Source: Apostichopus japonicus
Lineage: Eukaryota; Echinodermata; Holothuroidea; Aspidochirotida; Stichopodidae
Assembly (NCBI RefSeq): GCF_037975245.1
Contig: NC_092576.1
Span: forward strand, 18,840,611 to 18,904,610
Reading direction: 5' to 3'
DNA: 64,000 bases
Made by a program: the position numbers and the translations under genes. Shown one piece after another: positions 28,401 to 57,279 of this stretch (position 1 is its first letter; every line of letters begins with the position of its first letter). The notes beneath the pieces were generated by a model. The model worked only from the letters and a program-made list of their open reading frames with translations, ran no database searches and was not told the origin of the DNA.

Positions 28401-30844
28401 ATTGGCTAGGACGAGAGTGTTGGCATCCCACAAATGTCCTTGTTCCGCTGCCCGTCGAATACTGATGAATTATATAATAATAACATATTAACAGCTGTTT
28501 TGTAAATAAAAGTCTTTATGATACCATCCCCAGTCGATTACTAGTTTATGTTTTGCGACCGTGGCCGTGAACGATCACTCGAACTAGAGGCTTGGTGCAG
28601 ACTAATTTAATAGGATGTAGTTTCCGAACTGTTGATAAGTGTATTTTGTTTAATACATTAACTAATGAAACATACTTTCGGCTTTATCTATCAAACTGTA
28701 AGCCAGCTTACTGGTGGCTACGAGTAAAGTCTCGTTTCAGCTCAAAGCGAAGTTTGTCATATTTCAACATACGTCCGTCAATTAATGAGTAATGTTGTGT
28801 TTTAATTCATATTATTAGGTAAGTAGCGGAATTAATAACCTCATAATTACACAGTATGTGAGAGAAAGTCGAATTAATGGCAATGTTATCAGTTGGTTGT
28901 AGGTTATTGCACTACCATAACCAAGACTACGTTTTGTATAAATTTGTAGAAATTCCCAGAAAAAAAAAAACTACAATTAAACCAATCTGGATTTATATGA
29001 AACGAAAGACGATCATTACATTGCCTGGAACTATTTTTGCTCATAAAAATATACTAACGAACTTGAAACATATGTCTAACCTCAACTTTGAAAGTTGGAA
29101 TAGATGTGATGCAGTAGCTGATAACCCCTTACTTAATAATAGATATATGGACATCACTAGACAAAGAGAATACTATTCGAAAAGTAGAAATATGGGACAC
29201 TATGAAACGCAAACAGAGAGTACATGTATTGTGTGTTAAGATAATGGGAGTTATAATTATATCTCCGAAACGTTGTATCGAATCACTGACGTATACATAG
29301 TCAACTCTTCCATTGCCTATTCTGAAATTGTTTTCGCTGAATGTGGTTAATTATTGACCCTTTTGTGTTTGTTTTCGCTTTGCTGAAGAATTTTGTGACT
29401 GTCGTATCGAACTGAAACTAATAGGTGTTAGCATATACTCTAATTGTTCCCTGCTGATTCATACTTTTTTATTCATCAACTCTTATCAGACAATGGCGTT
29501 TGTGTTTAATTTTAGTTTGCTCAAGTGGTTGTCAGAGTTTCGAAGACAAACATTGCTTAAGTTCTTACTCCTACAAAGAATCCAAGAAGAATACACACTT
29601 GAGCAGATATTCAAATAAGTGTATGGTTTTATATTAGTGGAATGGATATATGTTTGAATGAATACTGTAGCTCTGAATGGAGCAGTACAGGACTGGCGGC
29701 TATTATGTAGACTACATAAAGGTTGTGTATCACATCTGCTGCAAGATATATGAACACATTAGATATTGCTAATATGACAACATGAATAAAATTGCATGTT
29801 CAAATATGTGACACAGATAACAACATTATAATATCTTGGTTTGCCAGATGTTGCAAGTTTAAGTATTTTTGCTATTTTATATGTTAATGCCCTTTCAACG
29901 AACACAGAACTTATATTTGTGAATAATAGTTGCTAATAGAATGGGGGTTTCTAGTATTATTAATCAGTGCGTGGTAATGAAGTTTCACAATTAAAAAAAA
30001 AGCACGCTACAAAAACCATTATTTTGTTATGAACATCTTATAAAATCAAGATGGGAATAAAACGAAGATTTTAAAGTGACGAGTTTTTTTTCTCATATTG
30101 ATGAATCATTTATTTTAATGCAGATGAATAGAGTCATGGGACTAGGACTGTTCTATCCCTTTCTTTGTTTATTACATGCGACGTCACTAACAAATTAAAA
30201 TAACCAAAACAAATTTGATATTTTCTTCCAACGTGTGTTTTAATTAGCTATTTAGTAGAAAGTGTGAATAAACGTTGGTTAATAGTGTATTACCCTTGTG
30301 GTCATGTCGAAAGCGGATCAAAAATTTAACTACAAGGTAATGAGATCAGCAGATAGGAACACTTAACGTTTAATGCGTATTTGATTTTGTTCAACCGGTG
30401 TTGTATTAAATTCAATTTAATAGAAAGTCAATCACACATAAAATCATTTATGAAAAAAGAATAATAAAACAACTGCAATATTCGGCTCCCCCCCTGCCTT
30501 GAAATGTTTAACTGTTTCGAATAGATACATTGCGTTTCTGATGACTATAGCCGAATTGAGCTTCAATGCTAGTTTATATGTCATTTTAACAGTATAAGTC
30601 TAGTTAGACTTACTGTCTGATCAAGGTAAAGGATGGTTTTGACATGTTTATATCAGTTTTAGTTTTCAAAGAGATATCACAAATAAAACATACATTTGTA
30701 TTGCAAATACCCAGTTGACCGATGTATGTATAAACTAAAATCAGCATAGTTCATTCGATTTTAATTTAATCCCTTACGCGCTAACGTCCTTGATAGAATA
30801 TTCCGTTGGACGAGGTTACGCAATACTGTGGGCGATCGCATGTT
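28401..30844. other. No recognised gene; one unidentified open frame
   Basis: A plus-strand open frame of 120 codons at 28877-29239 (start ATG, stop TAA) has no recognised motif, signal peptide or membrane span. It is longer than most chance frames here but its base use is not clearly coding. No other gene, RNA or repeat is recognised. Exons completing the minus-strand Ig gene would be expected here but were not found. Confidence 0.3.
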
Positions 30845-30855
30845 CGAGTTTACTG

Positions 30856-30900
<45 letters not shown>

Positions 30901-30947
30901 AACATATATATATATTGATATGATAACACTTACGAGTTTACTGTTGA

Positions 30948-30978
<31 letters not shown>

Positions 30979-31010
30979 AACATATATATATATTGATATG
31001 ATAACACTTA
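30845..31010. repeat. Two tandem copies of a TA-rich unit (88 and 78 bp)
   Basis: CGAGTTTACTGTTGAA plus (TA)n plus TTTATATAAACATATA and GATATGATAACACTTA occurs at 30845-30932 and again at 30933-31010, differing only in TA length. A recent local duplication just downstream of the minus-strand Ig gene. Confidence 0.9.
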
Positions 31011-31232
31011 TCTAAAATCAAGTACTCCATATTGGTTAGCATTAATTGGTGTGTTCCTGAGTTCGTCTCGTATGTCACTGTTGTGTTGTGTTATTAATAT
31101 TAGTTTATTTTTTTCAAGTGTCTTAACATTATTTAAATTAGAACTGCATATAGGTATGCTATTTATGGTAATGGTTTCCTCGTTAAATACAATTAAATGG
31201 CAACACGGGAAAGAAGATAACGCAAAACTTAC

Positions 31233-31559
31233 CGTACGGATCATATCGTAAATGTAATTCTTTTACTCCATATTTTCCAAGTCCGTTACTTGTGCAGGAG
31301 ATATTTCCGCTGACATTATTCACTTGGATACATGATGTTGCTAAGGTATCAAACGTTTTGTTTCTGTCGACTCCTCGTATTACTGTAAAATTTGAAGTTG
31401 CTTTGACAACGTTATTTAAAAACAACGTTATGTTGACTTCCGGATGACTTGTATTAGCAAAGCATGTTATCGATGTTACTTGACGGTAAGGAAGATAAAT
31501 AACGGCCCCACTAGTACTGTATATGTAGTCGTTTGCAGCAACGGAAAGTCGAGGTGGAG
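31233..31559 (-). CDS. Ig gene (minus), exon 2: C2-like Ig domain
   Basis: The exon opens after the acceptor TTCTCTTAG (31560-31561) and ends at the donor GTAAGT (31232 downward). It is 327 nt, phase 1 at both ends, the usual state for Ig exons. It starts APPRLSVAANDYIY. The Ig cysteine pair is seen in SITCFANTSHPEVNITLFLN and NVSGNISCTSNGLGKYG, about 60 residues apart, with several N-x-S/T sites. It would join in frame to the exon at 32553-32214 as the second ectodomain module. No membrane or NACHT exon was found further along, so the gene is incomplete in what can be read here. Confidence 0.75.
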
Positions 31560-32213
31560 CTAAGAGAAGAGTACGTTGAATTTTAGTAAGCACAATTCCA
31601 ACTGTTCAATCATAAACGTTATTACACATCATTACAATATTGATGGAACATATAGGCCCTAGCAATACACATCTGGTAGTTACATAGTTCTCTCCCAACT
31701 TTATAGTGGTTTCTTGCTTAGTGTTATTATTTTTGAGACACACAAGCTATATTATGGTAAACCACGCGGGCTAACATCAAGAGATAACCTTATTGCATTC
31801 ATAATCATTCAAAACAATTCCAGTCGGAAAGATAAACAAAGAAAACAAGAGAAAGGAAAACAAAACTAATCAAGAAAAGTAAAACCATGAGCCTACGAAA
31901 ATAAAATGTGCCTGACATATCAATAATTGTTTTTACAATTATGAAGCAAGCTTGATCTACCGACTTTCTCGTTACATTGATAATCAAATGGACATTTAAC
32001 TTTTGGTGATAAATTTGCTTTAGAAAGATTATATCTGCATATCTTAATTAATCATGATTTTGTTTAAAACAGCAAAAACAAAATGAAAAAGCAATAAAAA
32101 AGAAGAATAATTAAATGTATTCAATATCCAACTTCATGGCAACGGAAGGAAAGTACAACTACATCTACACACAGTTAAGAAGCCAATAAAGGTACCATCC
32201 GACGAAAACACAC
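31560..32213 (-). other. Intron 1 of the minus-strand Ig gene
   Basis: A 654-bp AT-rich intron between donor GTGTGT (32213 downward) and acceptor CTTAG (31561-31560). Nothing else is recognised in it. Confidence 0.6.
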
Positions 32214-32553
32214 CTTCAATGTTGAGCAAATGACGAGCGATCATGTTAGGAGCACTTGTACAACTATACGCCCCGGCATGGTTTAACGACACATGCTCGA
32301 TAAATAAGGAGCCATTTGGGAGAAGAGTAATGCCATCTATACCGGTTGAATTTAAAAAGACATTGTCGAGAAACAGCAAAGCATCGTCTAATTTCCACTC
32401 GCTTTTGGCTCCTTTTTTGTGACAACCCTCGAAGAGCACTTGGTCAAAGGTATTAACGATATGTGAAAATACCACAGTATCCAAACAAGTAGCAACTCTA
32501 GCTTTATAACATACAAGTATGAACAGAACAGATAAAAAAATCCCTGCCTTCAT
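32214..32553 (-). CDS. Ig gene (minus), exon 1: signal peptide plus V-like Ig domain
   Basis: The ATG at 32553-32551 starts MKAGIFLSVLFILVCYKARV, a clear signal peptide (Lys, then a hydrophobic core). One Ig domain follows. Its second-cysteine region reads LPNGSLFIEHVSLNHAG then AYSC, the classic D-x-G/A-x-Y-x-C layout. The first cysteine is FEGCHKK, and a Trp follows in SEWKLDD. The phrase PNGSLFI is shared with the plus-strand gene (YPNGSLFIRNV), so the two are paralogous. Signal peptide and Ig domain share one exon here, whereas the plus-strand gene has them in two. The exon ends in phase 1 at donor GTGTGT. Confidence 0.8.
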
Positions 32554-33050
32554 TGTGTCAGTGAACAAAGCTATTGTAGAATGCCAACAAAAATCGTACT
32601 GTTCTGTGATCAAATGACAAGAGATGTACTGTTAGGTATTTCTTTAAGCAGATGCAAGAAGTTACAATCACGTACGGATGCCTGTAATGCCAACTTAAAT
32701 AAGTGTCATATTTTGCTAACATTTATCAGTCAAGTATCATTGCTCATGGGGGTCAACACGTCATCCTGTCTTGCATAGTAGCTAAGGAAAAAATGTATTG
32801 AATTTGTATTGAACTTGCTCGCTTTGCATTTCTGAAGCTAACGTTACTGGTAAAGACGCCATAATGGTTAAAGGGTTCTTTAAGAGAGGAACACTCACTG
32901 AAATGTCTTTCTATGATCAAAATTATGAGGTTAATTATCATGTCATCTAACTCCTAGCTATGTTTTTTGTGAAAAACATTGCATATAGCAAAGTTGATGT
33001 TTTATTCTTTCACAATATATTTCAATTCGCAGACTGAATGACAAATTGGA
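32554..33050. promoter_or_regulatory. 497-bp divergent intergenic region between two Ig receptor genes
   Basis: Start codons on opposite strands lie at 32553 (minus) and 33051 (plus). The space between must hold both 5' untranslated regions and promoters, unless untranslated first exons lie elsewhere. No confident TATA box or factor site is claimed. The function as a shared bidirectional promoter is inferred from geometry. Confidence 0.5.
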
Positions 33051-49332
<16,282 letters not shown>

Positions 49333-50269
49333 GTAAGTCACTCCTACATTAACACATCAGGCATAAAACTACGTCATTTATGTTTTCCATATTTTTTTTA
49401 ACCAATCGTATGTTTGCTTCAAATTGGAATTAGATTTAAACTTAACAATGTTAGGTGAATAATATACCGAGTTCTTGGATTTACACATAACGATAAAGGA
49501 CCTTATCATGATTGTTTATTTGACTTGTATATTATTTTGATAAAAGCCACGGCACTCATAAACTCAATATAGAGATAACATATATACTTTAATAAAGACA
49601 GGAAAGAACCCGATAGGCGACATAAATAAACTTGATTTCGGAAGCAATAGACCAGCAGACACAGTCATTATTTTTGCAACTGTGGCCTCGTGGTAATAAT
49701 AATGATGTGTCTAATAGGGTATTCAAGTTACTGTATAATGATCATAGACCTAAAAGAAGAATGAAATGAGGTTTTATTGTCATAAAGAGGTAGAGTTATC
49801 CATGATTAACATCATCAAGTGACGGTATCTCAGCTGTAGGTATATATGTACATATGTACCCTAGGTATATCAGCTGTTAATAACTAGTTATCCCTAGGGT
49901 CACTTTTAATTATTGCAACATTGCAGTAAAATACAATGCATTAACGGGAAGTGGAAAGTTCTGTTTTACCATTTAATCCTCCCCTTCATAATTTCTATAA
50001 TTTCACCGGTTGTTTTTTTCTTACTCATATACCAATGGAAAGCATCTTTGGTATAAACTTAATTGTAGTAGGTTACTATAAATAGTAATTACAAGTTGGG
50101 AGAACTTTTTATTCTACTTTGAATCCTTCATATTTACGACATATGTCTGATAAAACATTCAGAAAATTCATTACTTCCAGAATCAGGTTTTAAAACATTA
50201 TGTAATGTATTTGTGTCATCGTATATGACGTCATTGTATACAGGAATTGCCCTAGGGCTGAACTGTACA
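49333..50269. other. No recognised exon
   Basis: Possible acceptors near 49427, 49602 and 50180 lead to immediate stops in the required phase 0, or only to very weak frames. The next exon of the NACHT gene was not identified. Confidence 0.4.
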
Positions 50270-50900
50270 GTCGTAACTGTCATCATCCACAACATTCCTG
50301 GGAATTGTAATTGCTAACATACTAAATTGGAAAGAGCATGTTTCACGTATTTACAAAACAATATTCCGTGTTAATGAAGTTATCTACAAAGTAAAGAACT
50401 TTCTCTCCAAAACTGTGTTCATAATGATTTATGCTTTAATTCTTCCTCATCCTAATTATAGCTTATTACTTTGGGGAATGCTCAAAAGACTCTCTTAAAT
50501 AATCATTATAATCATCAACTCTTACAGCAAAATATTATCAGAAATATCTAATATGTCCCATACTATCTCATAGCAGTCTTCTGTTTAAAGATTCGAACGT
50601 TTTAATTATTTTAGATCTTTATAGTTACCAAGTTGGAATTTTTTTGTACACATTTCATCATGGCCTTTAACGAAAAGCTTTGAGTAGTTTTTTACTTATA
50701 ATTGAGACTTTCATAATTACGGTTCTTGCTTAAAAAATCTTCGTTATCGTTTTGTGATCCTCTGGAATTCACTCCCATGCAATTTAAAAAGATTTAACAT
50801 GATTACGTTATTTTGATTTTTCACTGAAACGCCACACTCAAACTTCACCAATTCAACGATATGTAATTCATCTTATGTAGCTATTCCTTCCTCCACGTCC
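50270..50900 (+). mobile_element. LINE relic: C-terminal RT region
   Basis: Broken plus-strand frames carry HNDLCFNSSSS / MIYALILPHPNYSLLLWG, the RT-to-C-terminus phrase of CR1/Jockey-like LINEs (usually YYALIYPYLTYG). Farther on they carry YRFVILWNSLPCNLKRF, the closing WNSLP motif. It has many stops and frame changes and is old and 5'-truncated. Confidence 0.65.
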
Positions 50901-51529
50901 TTTTTCTTAAAATAAAATACTACACATATATAAGTATATGTGTAATTGTGCACATATGTTTAATAAATATATATATGTATATACAAATATTTACAAGTTC
51001 TAATGTACATTTGCATTTGTGGTGCAGTTTATACCATGTAAATTTATGTATGTCAAGGAAGTCCTAATTGCCATGTCATTAGGTTTAACTTGTTCCACAA
51101 TCAGGTTTTATGACCAAACGATCCAAACCATGTCGTAACTATACACACATTTAAAATAGTAATCAAACTTTGTATTTTGTGAAATGGTACAAATACATAA
51201 ACATAACTAACCTAGCATGTACATTTAAAACACAGGGAAAATACATCATAGCATTTGAAAGTTTACGACGCTAACGAGGAAGTCTACGTTAATTAAGTGT
51301 AATTTTGGAAATAAAAAGAAATTGTTTGTTTACCTTCATTATATTTACTCCATACAGATTGCTCAAACGGCCTGCTAACACAAAATGACACATGAAGGGA
51401 AATATTTGCTCATTTAAATACACTTAATCTGTCCAAGCTCTCCCTTGCAAGTTTATGTTTAGAGGGTGCGTTAGTGTAGAGAGACAGGTAAGAGGGGAGT
51501 GAAGTAAATACTTGGCATTTGTTGACTGA

Positions 51530-52340
51530 CTTTAAATGACCTTTGACCTTCACTGAAATCAATAGGCTTCTTTTAGTCAATGTTATACACCTTCATGCCA
51601 AGTATAAGATATGCCCAAGTTTCCGATATTGAGATATCATGTTTACAAGGCTTTCAAAATTTGACCTCTGAAGATCCACATGATATTTGACCTCCACCAA
51701 ACAAGAAAGGCTCTTGTACTTTAAGTGGTACTTCTACACACCAAATATGAGGGCTGCCCAAGCTTCCATTCTTAAGATATCATGTTTGAAAGGTTTTCAA
51801 ATTTGACCCCTGGTGACACCAAATGGCATTTGACATCCACTTTGAACAATAGGCTTTTTGTACTAAATGTTATACACATTCATACCAAGTATGAGATCTT
51901 CCCAAGCTTCTAATATTGAGATAGCATGATTACAAGATTTCCAAAATTTGACACCTAATGACCCCAAATTAACCTCCAGCAAAAAGAATAGGATTCTTGT
52001 ACTTAATTTGGTTATTCTGCACATTATGTATGAGGTCTGCCCATTATTCCCATCTTGAGATATCGTGTTTACAAGGTTTTTACAATTTGACCTCTGATAA
52101 TGCCCAATGACCTTTGACCTCCACAAAACAATTGGCTACTTGAACTTAATGTGGTAATGCTATACACCAAATATGAAATTGGTCAGACCTCCCTTCTTTA
52201 GGTATCGTGTTAACAAACCGGGTGTCACAAACGAACACACATGGGCCCAACCACACACATACGCCATCATTAATGCAAAGTTTACCATGATCATCGAAAC
52301 CAAAAAAGGCATAACTTTCAGCAATGTTAACTTAACCTGC
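51530..52340. repeat. Array of five ~142-bp units of a dispersed repeat
   Basis: The phrase AATAGGCTTCTTGTACTTAA (with variation) returns at about 51564, 51708, 51851, 51990 and 52133, a spacing of 139-144 bp. Between are TTTGACCTCCAC and GAGATATCATGTTTACAAGG phrases. The array ends in ACAAACCGGGTGTCAC followed by an ACACACA-rich tail. The same end lies at 60958. Family unknown to me. Confidence 0.85.
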
Positions 52341-52681
52341 ACTATAACTGACTTTTCCTATTAAATATATATATTTAGAAATGAAATAGAATATTAGCAA
52401 GATCTTTTTATGGTACATAACATTTTCAACTGCTTACTAATTATACTGTTATGAACCTTATCAATAAAGTAGCTTTTGTAAGGACATGAAGATGGCACTA
52501 ATTGCTGCTTATTATAAAGAAAAAATGTAATATTCCTTAAACTGACTGTTGACTCAAACCAACCCACACAATGGAAGCTTTAAGGAAAATGTTACACACA
52601 GTATATAGTAAACATAATGTGTGTGCTTTTCACTTTATATAAACAGAGCTTAAATTAATCAAACAATTAACACTTTTGTGT
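52341..52681. other. No recognised gene
   Basis: AT-rich spacer. It would be the 3' flank of the minus-strand pseudogene. Confidence 0.4.
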
Positions 52682-52891
52682 CTATGAAAGACGATAAAGA
52701 ATTATTTGTGATGCCTCTTCCTCTGTTTTGCCCTTGCTGCGATTGTCTAACACCAGTGTTAGAACAAAGGGTGCCAGAGCATCTTGTTCACCTGTAAGAA
52801 TAAAACATGTTGAGTTAATGGTAACAACAGTTGACAGATTCATCAGCATGGCATTCACATACAACTCCACATTACATGCCAGAAAATGCAA

Positions 52892-53448
52892 ATCTTAATC
52901 TTATGCAAATATTACTTGCCCATCATCAGTTTACTTAAATCAGCTAGCTTAATATTACATTGTTAGAATCCTTGGGCAAAATGTTTTGTTTTGTAAAAAC
53001 AATTCTTTAAGTAAGGCAAAGAATGATGGTGCTTGAATTCAGAATAGCTGATAAATCTACTGAAAGTACTAATGTCGGTTTTGTGTACATCAAGGTTTAT
53101 AACATTGAACTCATATATAGTGATTTCATTCTGATACCAACATGGCTAGTCAACACCAAGTACATGCAAAACTAAATGCAATTAAAAGTTACCATAAGTA
53201 CATTTTACAATAAATGCTAATAGCTGGAAGGCCTAGATGGACCTTGATATCGTCTTTCCTTGGTTAACATATAAGTGGTGATGCACAAGGATATATTTGG
53301 TTCAAAACACAAAGTGTCACCATATATTGTAGCATTATGTAGTGTAAATGTTGGCTCATCAGTACAATGCTTTTAATTACAACCAGTACATACATGTAGC
53401 AGGTTCAAATATTTTTCCTGCACAACAATTTAACAACAATTAACTTAC
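52892..53448. other. Intron-like sequence, nothing recognised
   Basis: Lies between the last two exon-like pieces of the minus-strand relic. Confidence 0.35.
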
Positions 53449-54080
53449 CAATTAGTAAGATATCCTCTGCTGTATGAAGGCTGAAATTTCTTTCCAAGTA
53501 TGACATATTTCGATACCATTCTGGTTTATGGTTTCACTGAAGCTCTTCCAATTCTCTAAAAGATTACCTGTATATGGAGAATACATCTATTAAAATTCCT
53601 GTTCCAGCTGTGGGAGGAATAAGATGAACCAACTATAATGTTGAAATTAGCCGCGCAATACATTACAATGAAATAAAACACATACGTATAGCTGATAAAG
53701 ATGCAATACCTCAAATTGTCCATCACAATAACTACAATCCATAATTTTCTTCTTATTGCGCATGTTTAATAGAAGTATTTGCAAACATAATCACATAATA
53801 ATACATAGTTAACTTACAAGCATATGATAAATAACAAGTATTCTTGCACAAAAGAAAATAGGAAATTATGCATCATTATCTCACCTTTGACGGATCAAGT
53901 AGTCTGGGAAACTCTGATCCACTCTCTTCTGTAATCAAAAGTTGCCTCCATGTACTCCATCACAGCATCGTCATGTCATGAGTTGCTCGTCAGCCACTCA
54001 ACTTTACCTTCAGATCGATCGTCAACTCTCCTCTGGGTTGATCTGAGTCAACTGCTCACTTTTATCTTTAATGTAAACAG

Positions 54081-54815
54081 CAAAAGAAAAGAGGGAGGGT
54101 TCACTCTTTCCATCTAAACAAAATTAACTTGGACAATTGTTTCATCATTGTTTGTGGAATTGCTTCTTCCTAATACTTATATATTATTAGAATGAGTTGT
54201 AAAACTTTTAATCAATTCAGGCAAAATAGAAATCAGCGGGAATGCAATCCGTGTATTTATTAAAACAGAATGCACTAATGTTATGCACTAGCTTTATCAC
54301 ATTATATATCTTCATTACTCTAATTTATGAAACTAGAAACGCAATGCCAATGTTTTGCAAACTCAGTTTCATTAACAACTTACACTCATTTGTCAATGCA
54401 TTATATTGAATAGTTCTTCATCTGACTTGGTCACTATGATATTTTGGTATAATGGGCTATGAAGGGGGTATAAGACCATCAGGCCAAAGCTACAGTCAGT
54501 CACTGTGGCTATTCTTTAGTCATTGTGGTTATTGATAACCAGAGTCAAACATCTCTATTTGATTACCTGCCTTGAAGTAGATGAATAGCAGAACAAGATC
54601 TTCAGCAGTTTTCTTAATAAGTATCGGAAATCTCTTGTAGAATGTATGTTAGAAAAATTAGAGAAATTGCTAATTATTTTTAACCCTGAAATAATGGGAT
54701 ACAAACAGTACGTTGAAGGTGTAAAACAGCAAATCTGATGTGGACATGTCAATTAATTGTGTAGAAATTGACTCTGCTGTCTAAGGCAAGCAACCATTCA
54801 CTGGTGAGCACATAC
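54081..54815. other. Intron-like sequence, nothing recognised
   Basis: AT-rich sequence between relic exon pieces. A 65-codon frame at 54555-54752 (minus) has no motif. Confidence 0.35.
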
Positions 54816-54952
54816 CTTCTGACCCTCCACTCTTGTCAAACATGTTATTCTTAATGTATCTCAGATGCTCCTACAGGTAGCCTGTTGCTCGTCTGCCTTT
54901 GCATACTTTCATGTAGTAGGGTTCCTGTTGGATCAAGCAAAGGTGACTGCAT

Positions 54953-56259
54953 CTGTATATGAAGTTACTGAATAGTATAAGTATGCACATACAGAAGAAC
55001 ATGTCACCTTTCACAATTTTTCATAATCCAGAGAAAGCTCTTTGAATGATGCATCTCATACAGCCACTGCCCTATATTTGTAGACTAATTGAACTGAACG
55101 GTGCTCATGACGTGAAAAAGACTGTATTTGGTAAATCAAATGTCAATTGCATATGTAGGACTGTAATAACTGTTTTCTTTCACTTTTGCCGTAAGTGTTT
55201 GAGGTGTTCAAATCAGATGTCATCTGATATTAAAGGATGGTACTAACTTGTAAGAAACATTCTACATACTTTTTCTGGGAAGTTTCCTACCAAATCAGCT
55301 ATCCATATGTCTCCTACTGAAGTGTCTATTAAAAACTCCATTGTGTGCTGAGTTTAAACCAGTTACTTTCTACATCGATGTTTATGTGCATAGCAAACTA
55401 TTGCAAGATAAATAATTATTTAAGCAGACCTTTTGGTTTGATGTTTAATAGATCAATATAATGAGGAAATGTGAGTGCATTTACTGCGCCATTTCTCTTC
55501 AGTATTCACCTTTAACTTATGTACTGTCACGTTCATGTCTGGAATGATCCTTTAAAGTAAAATCAATGATGAAGTCATTTTCTTTGTCTGTTCCCGATTG
55601 TTTATTGTTAATAAATCGCCTTACAAACCATAATAATTGTCTTAAAGGCATTTCTTTACCATCGTATTAAAACCATACCAGCTATGTAGTACTCTTACCA
55701 AAGCCAATGTAATTTGCAGCTAGTTTTTCTTCATTTAATTATGTTTAGCCAATTTTTAGGAATGACCCAATGGTCTGTGTGCTAGTCCACTTCAGCTAAT
55801 TTCATTGATGAGCTTCTAAAGTTAATAGGGTAATTTATTCAAACATAAAAGTGATATCAGTGGTGTACAAGCTCTTCTTGAAGATGTAACAAAGTGTTAA
55901 CATATCAACATCCACCCTTCAATTAATATCATCAGCATAACCCAGGAAGTACATAGAGTTGCAAGTAAACACTACTATATAGGCTATACAGGCAGTGAAT
56001 TCACAACTTCATTAATTGCACAGCACTTAAAGCCAATACAATTTGATATAAAAGCAAACAGCTAGTCACAGTGTAACAATTTTTTTTTCTCAATCTGTTC
56101 CAGGTTGTCTTTTCATTTGCTTTAGATTTTTGGTCCCTATTTTTAGACCCCCAAAAAATTCTGTTTTGGTGGGCAGTGGACCCCCAGTCCCTCTCATCTG
56201 GCTATGCCACTGAGATAATGAAGGTAAATATTCACAACACCAACAAACTAATTACTTAC
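54953..56259. other. Intron-like sequence of the minus-strand relic
   Basis: A minus-strand frame near 55262-55322 gives SVGDIWIADLVGNFPEKV, possibly another small exon. Around 56120-56215 the phrase GGACCCCCAGTCCCTCTCAT looks like part of a dispersed repeat. Confidence 0.35.
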
Positions 56260-56639
56260 TTTTGTTCATGGTGAGTGATCAGGTGTCCAACCAAGATGTA
56301 CACAACGTTATGTCTCCCCCTTTTAGTAAAGAAATCATTTGCTTCAGCGAACCTCATCACATTTCTTCCAGTACGGGTCTCTGCTAGAATTCTCCTTGCA
56401 TCCTGCAATAAAATTTATGCACCATGTGTTCAATTTAGAGAGTGGCATTAGGTAAAATTCTTATTGGTAGCATTTCATAGTCTATAAAACTAAAGGACAC
56501 ATTATGACAAAGGGCATGCCCATATAATATGTTAAAGTAAATAATACTTTCCTGCAATGGTGATCGTCGGTGCAGTCACAATTATGTTGATATCAAGAAG
56601 TAATAAAATCAGTGATGAACGGTACATACATAGCTAAAC

Positions 56640-57270
56640 ACTTAACCTAAGCAGTTTCTTTTACCAATTGAGCCTTGTGGATTTATGAGAGCTGTGGATG
56701 AAATATTACTTGGTTTGTTCTTTTCGTCAGCATGGCCATAGTTGAAGGATGAAAAGTCGATTTTTAAACTCTTCAACAGTAGAAAGACCTTGTTTAAGAA
56801 AGGCATTCACAATTAGTTTGATTTCAAATGGTTGAAAACTTAAAATATCATTCATCAAATTAGGGGCTTGATTGTTAGTGTCATTGTAACTGGCAAGCTC
56901 ATTCAGTATTGAAGATAATTTTACACCTGTTTGTGAACGCAGAGGAGGTCTTGTTCAAAGTTTCCCTTTGTTTGTAGAATGAATCTATCTTCTACGGTAC
57001 TTTTCCTCATTGTTTCTTTCATTACTTTGTAAAAATTACAGCAATATATTGTACTGAAGCTCCCAGTAAATCCAAGCATCTGGTAAAGACCTCAGTTGTC
57101 ACCTATAACTTGAAACATAAAAGGCCATACTTTTCCCTTGTAGTCATCACGGAACAGTTCAATACCAGACTGTTCAAGTTTCTTTAAGTCTTCAATCTAA
57201 CATGAGAGGATACTATCAATTCCATATTTGGCAACAAGGAGAGACTTAGTAAATGCTTTCAACAAAATAA
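56640..57270 (-). mobile_element. EnSpm/CACTA-like (TNP2-type) transposase relic
   Basis: Minus-strand frames: KYGIDSILS, LKKLEQSGIELFRDDYKGKV, FMFQVIGDN (stop) GLYQMLGFTGSFS (57250-57010), then RPPLRSQTGVKLSSILNELA, QAPNLMNDILSFQPFEIKLI and FLKQGLSTVEEFKNRL (about 56950-56755), then FNYGHADEKNKPS (about 56745-56705). These match the animal TNP2-type pattern GDN-x-G ... GFxxSFS, GVKxxSxLNEL ... APDxMHDxLEG-x-EIKL ... FNYGxADxKNKPS as I remember it. The central MHD motif is changed to LMNDILS. Stops and frame changes show an inactive copy. It may or may not belong to the same unit as the relic at 52682-56402. Confidence 0.6.
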
Positions 57271-57279
57271 AGCTGCTTT

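Larger units (their letters stand above)
52682..56402 (-). pseudogene. Relic of a conserved spliced gene of unknown function
   Basis: Minus-strand exon-like pieces with splice signals, in order: 56402-56260 (DARRILAETRTGRNVMRFAE, TKRGRHNVVYILVGHLITHH), 54952-54816 (QEPYYMKVCKGRRATGYL, stop, EHLRYIKNNM), about 54080-53885 (KVEWLTSNS, stop, EYMEATFDYRREWI, then FPRLLDPSK in another frame), 53567-53449 (SFRELEELQ, stop, KPEWYRNMSYLERNFS) and 52791-52682 (GEQDALAPFVLTLVLDNRSK to TAG). The chain recalls a family of uncharacterised invertebrate proteins sometimes labelled SAM-domain-like; I cannot name it. Three in-frame stops and one frameshift argue for a dead copy, though splice sites and much of the frames survive. 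Confidence 0.55.

Noticed and set aside
28877-29239. 120-codon plus-strand frame as a gene
   Set aside because: No recognisable domain, signal or splice pattern; noted only within the gap description.
50180-50290. Next exon of the NACHT gene after 49332
   Set aside because: Acceptor-like sites here lead to stops in the required phase, and the text belongs to a LINE relic.
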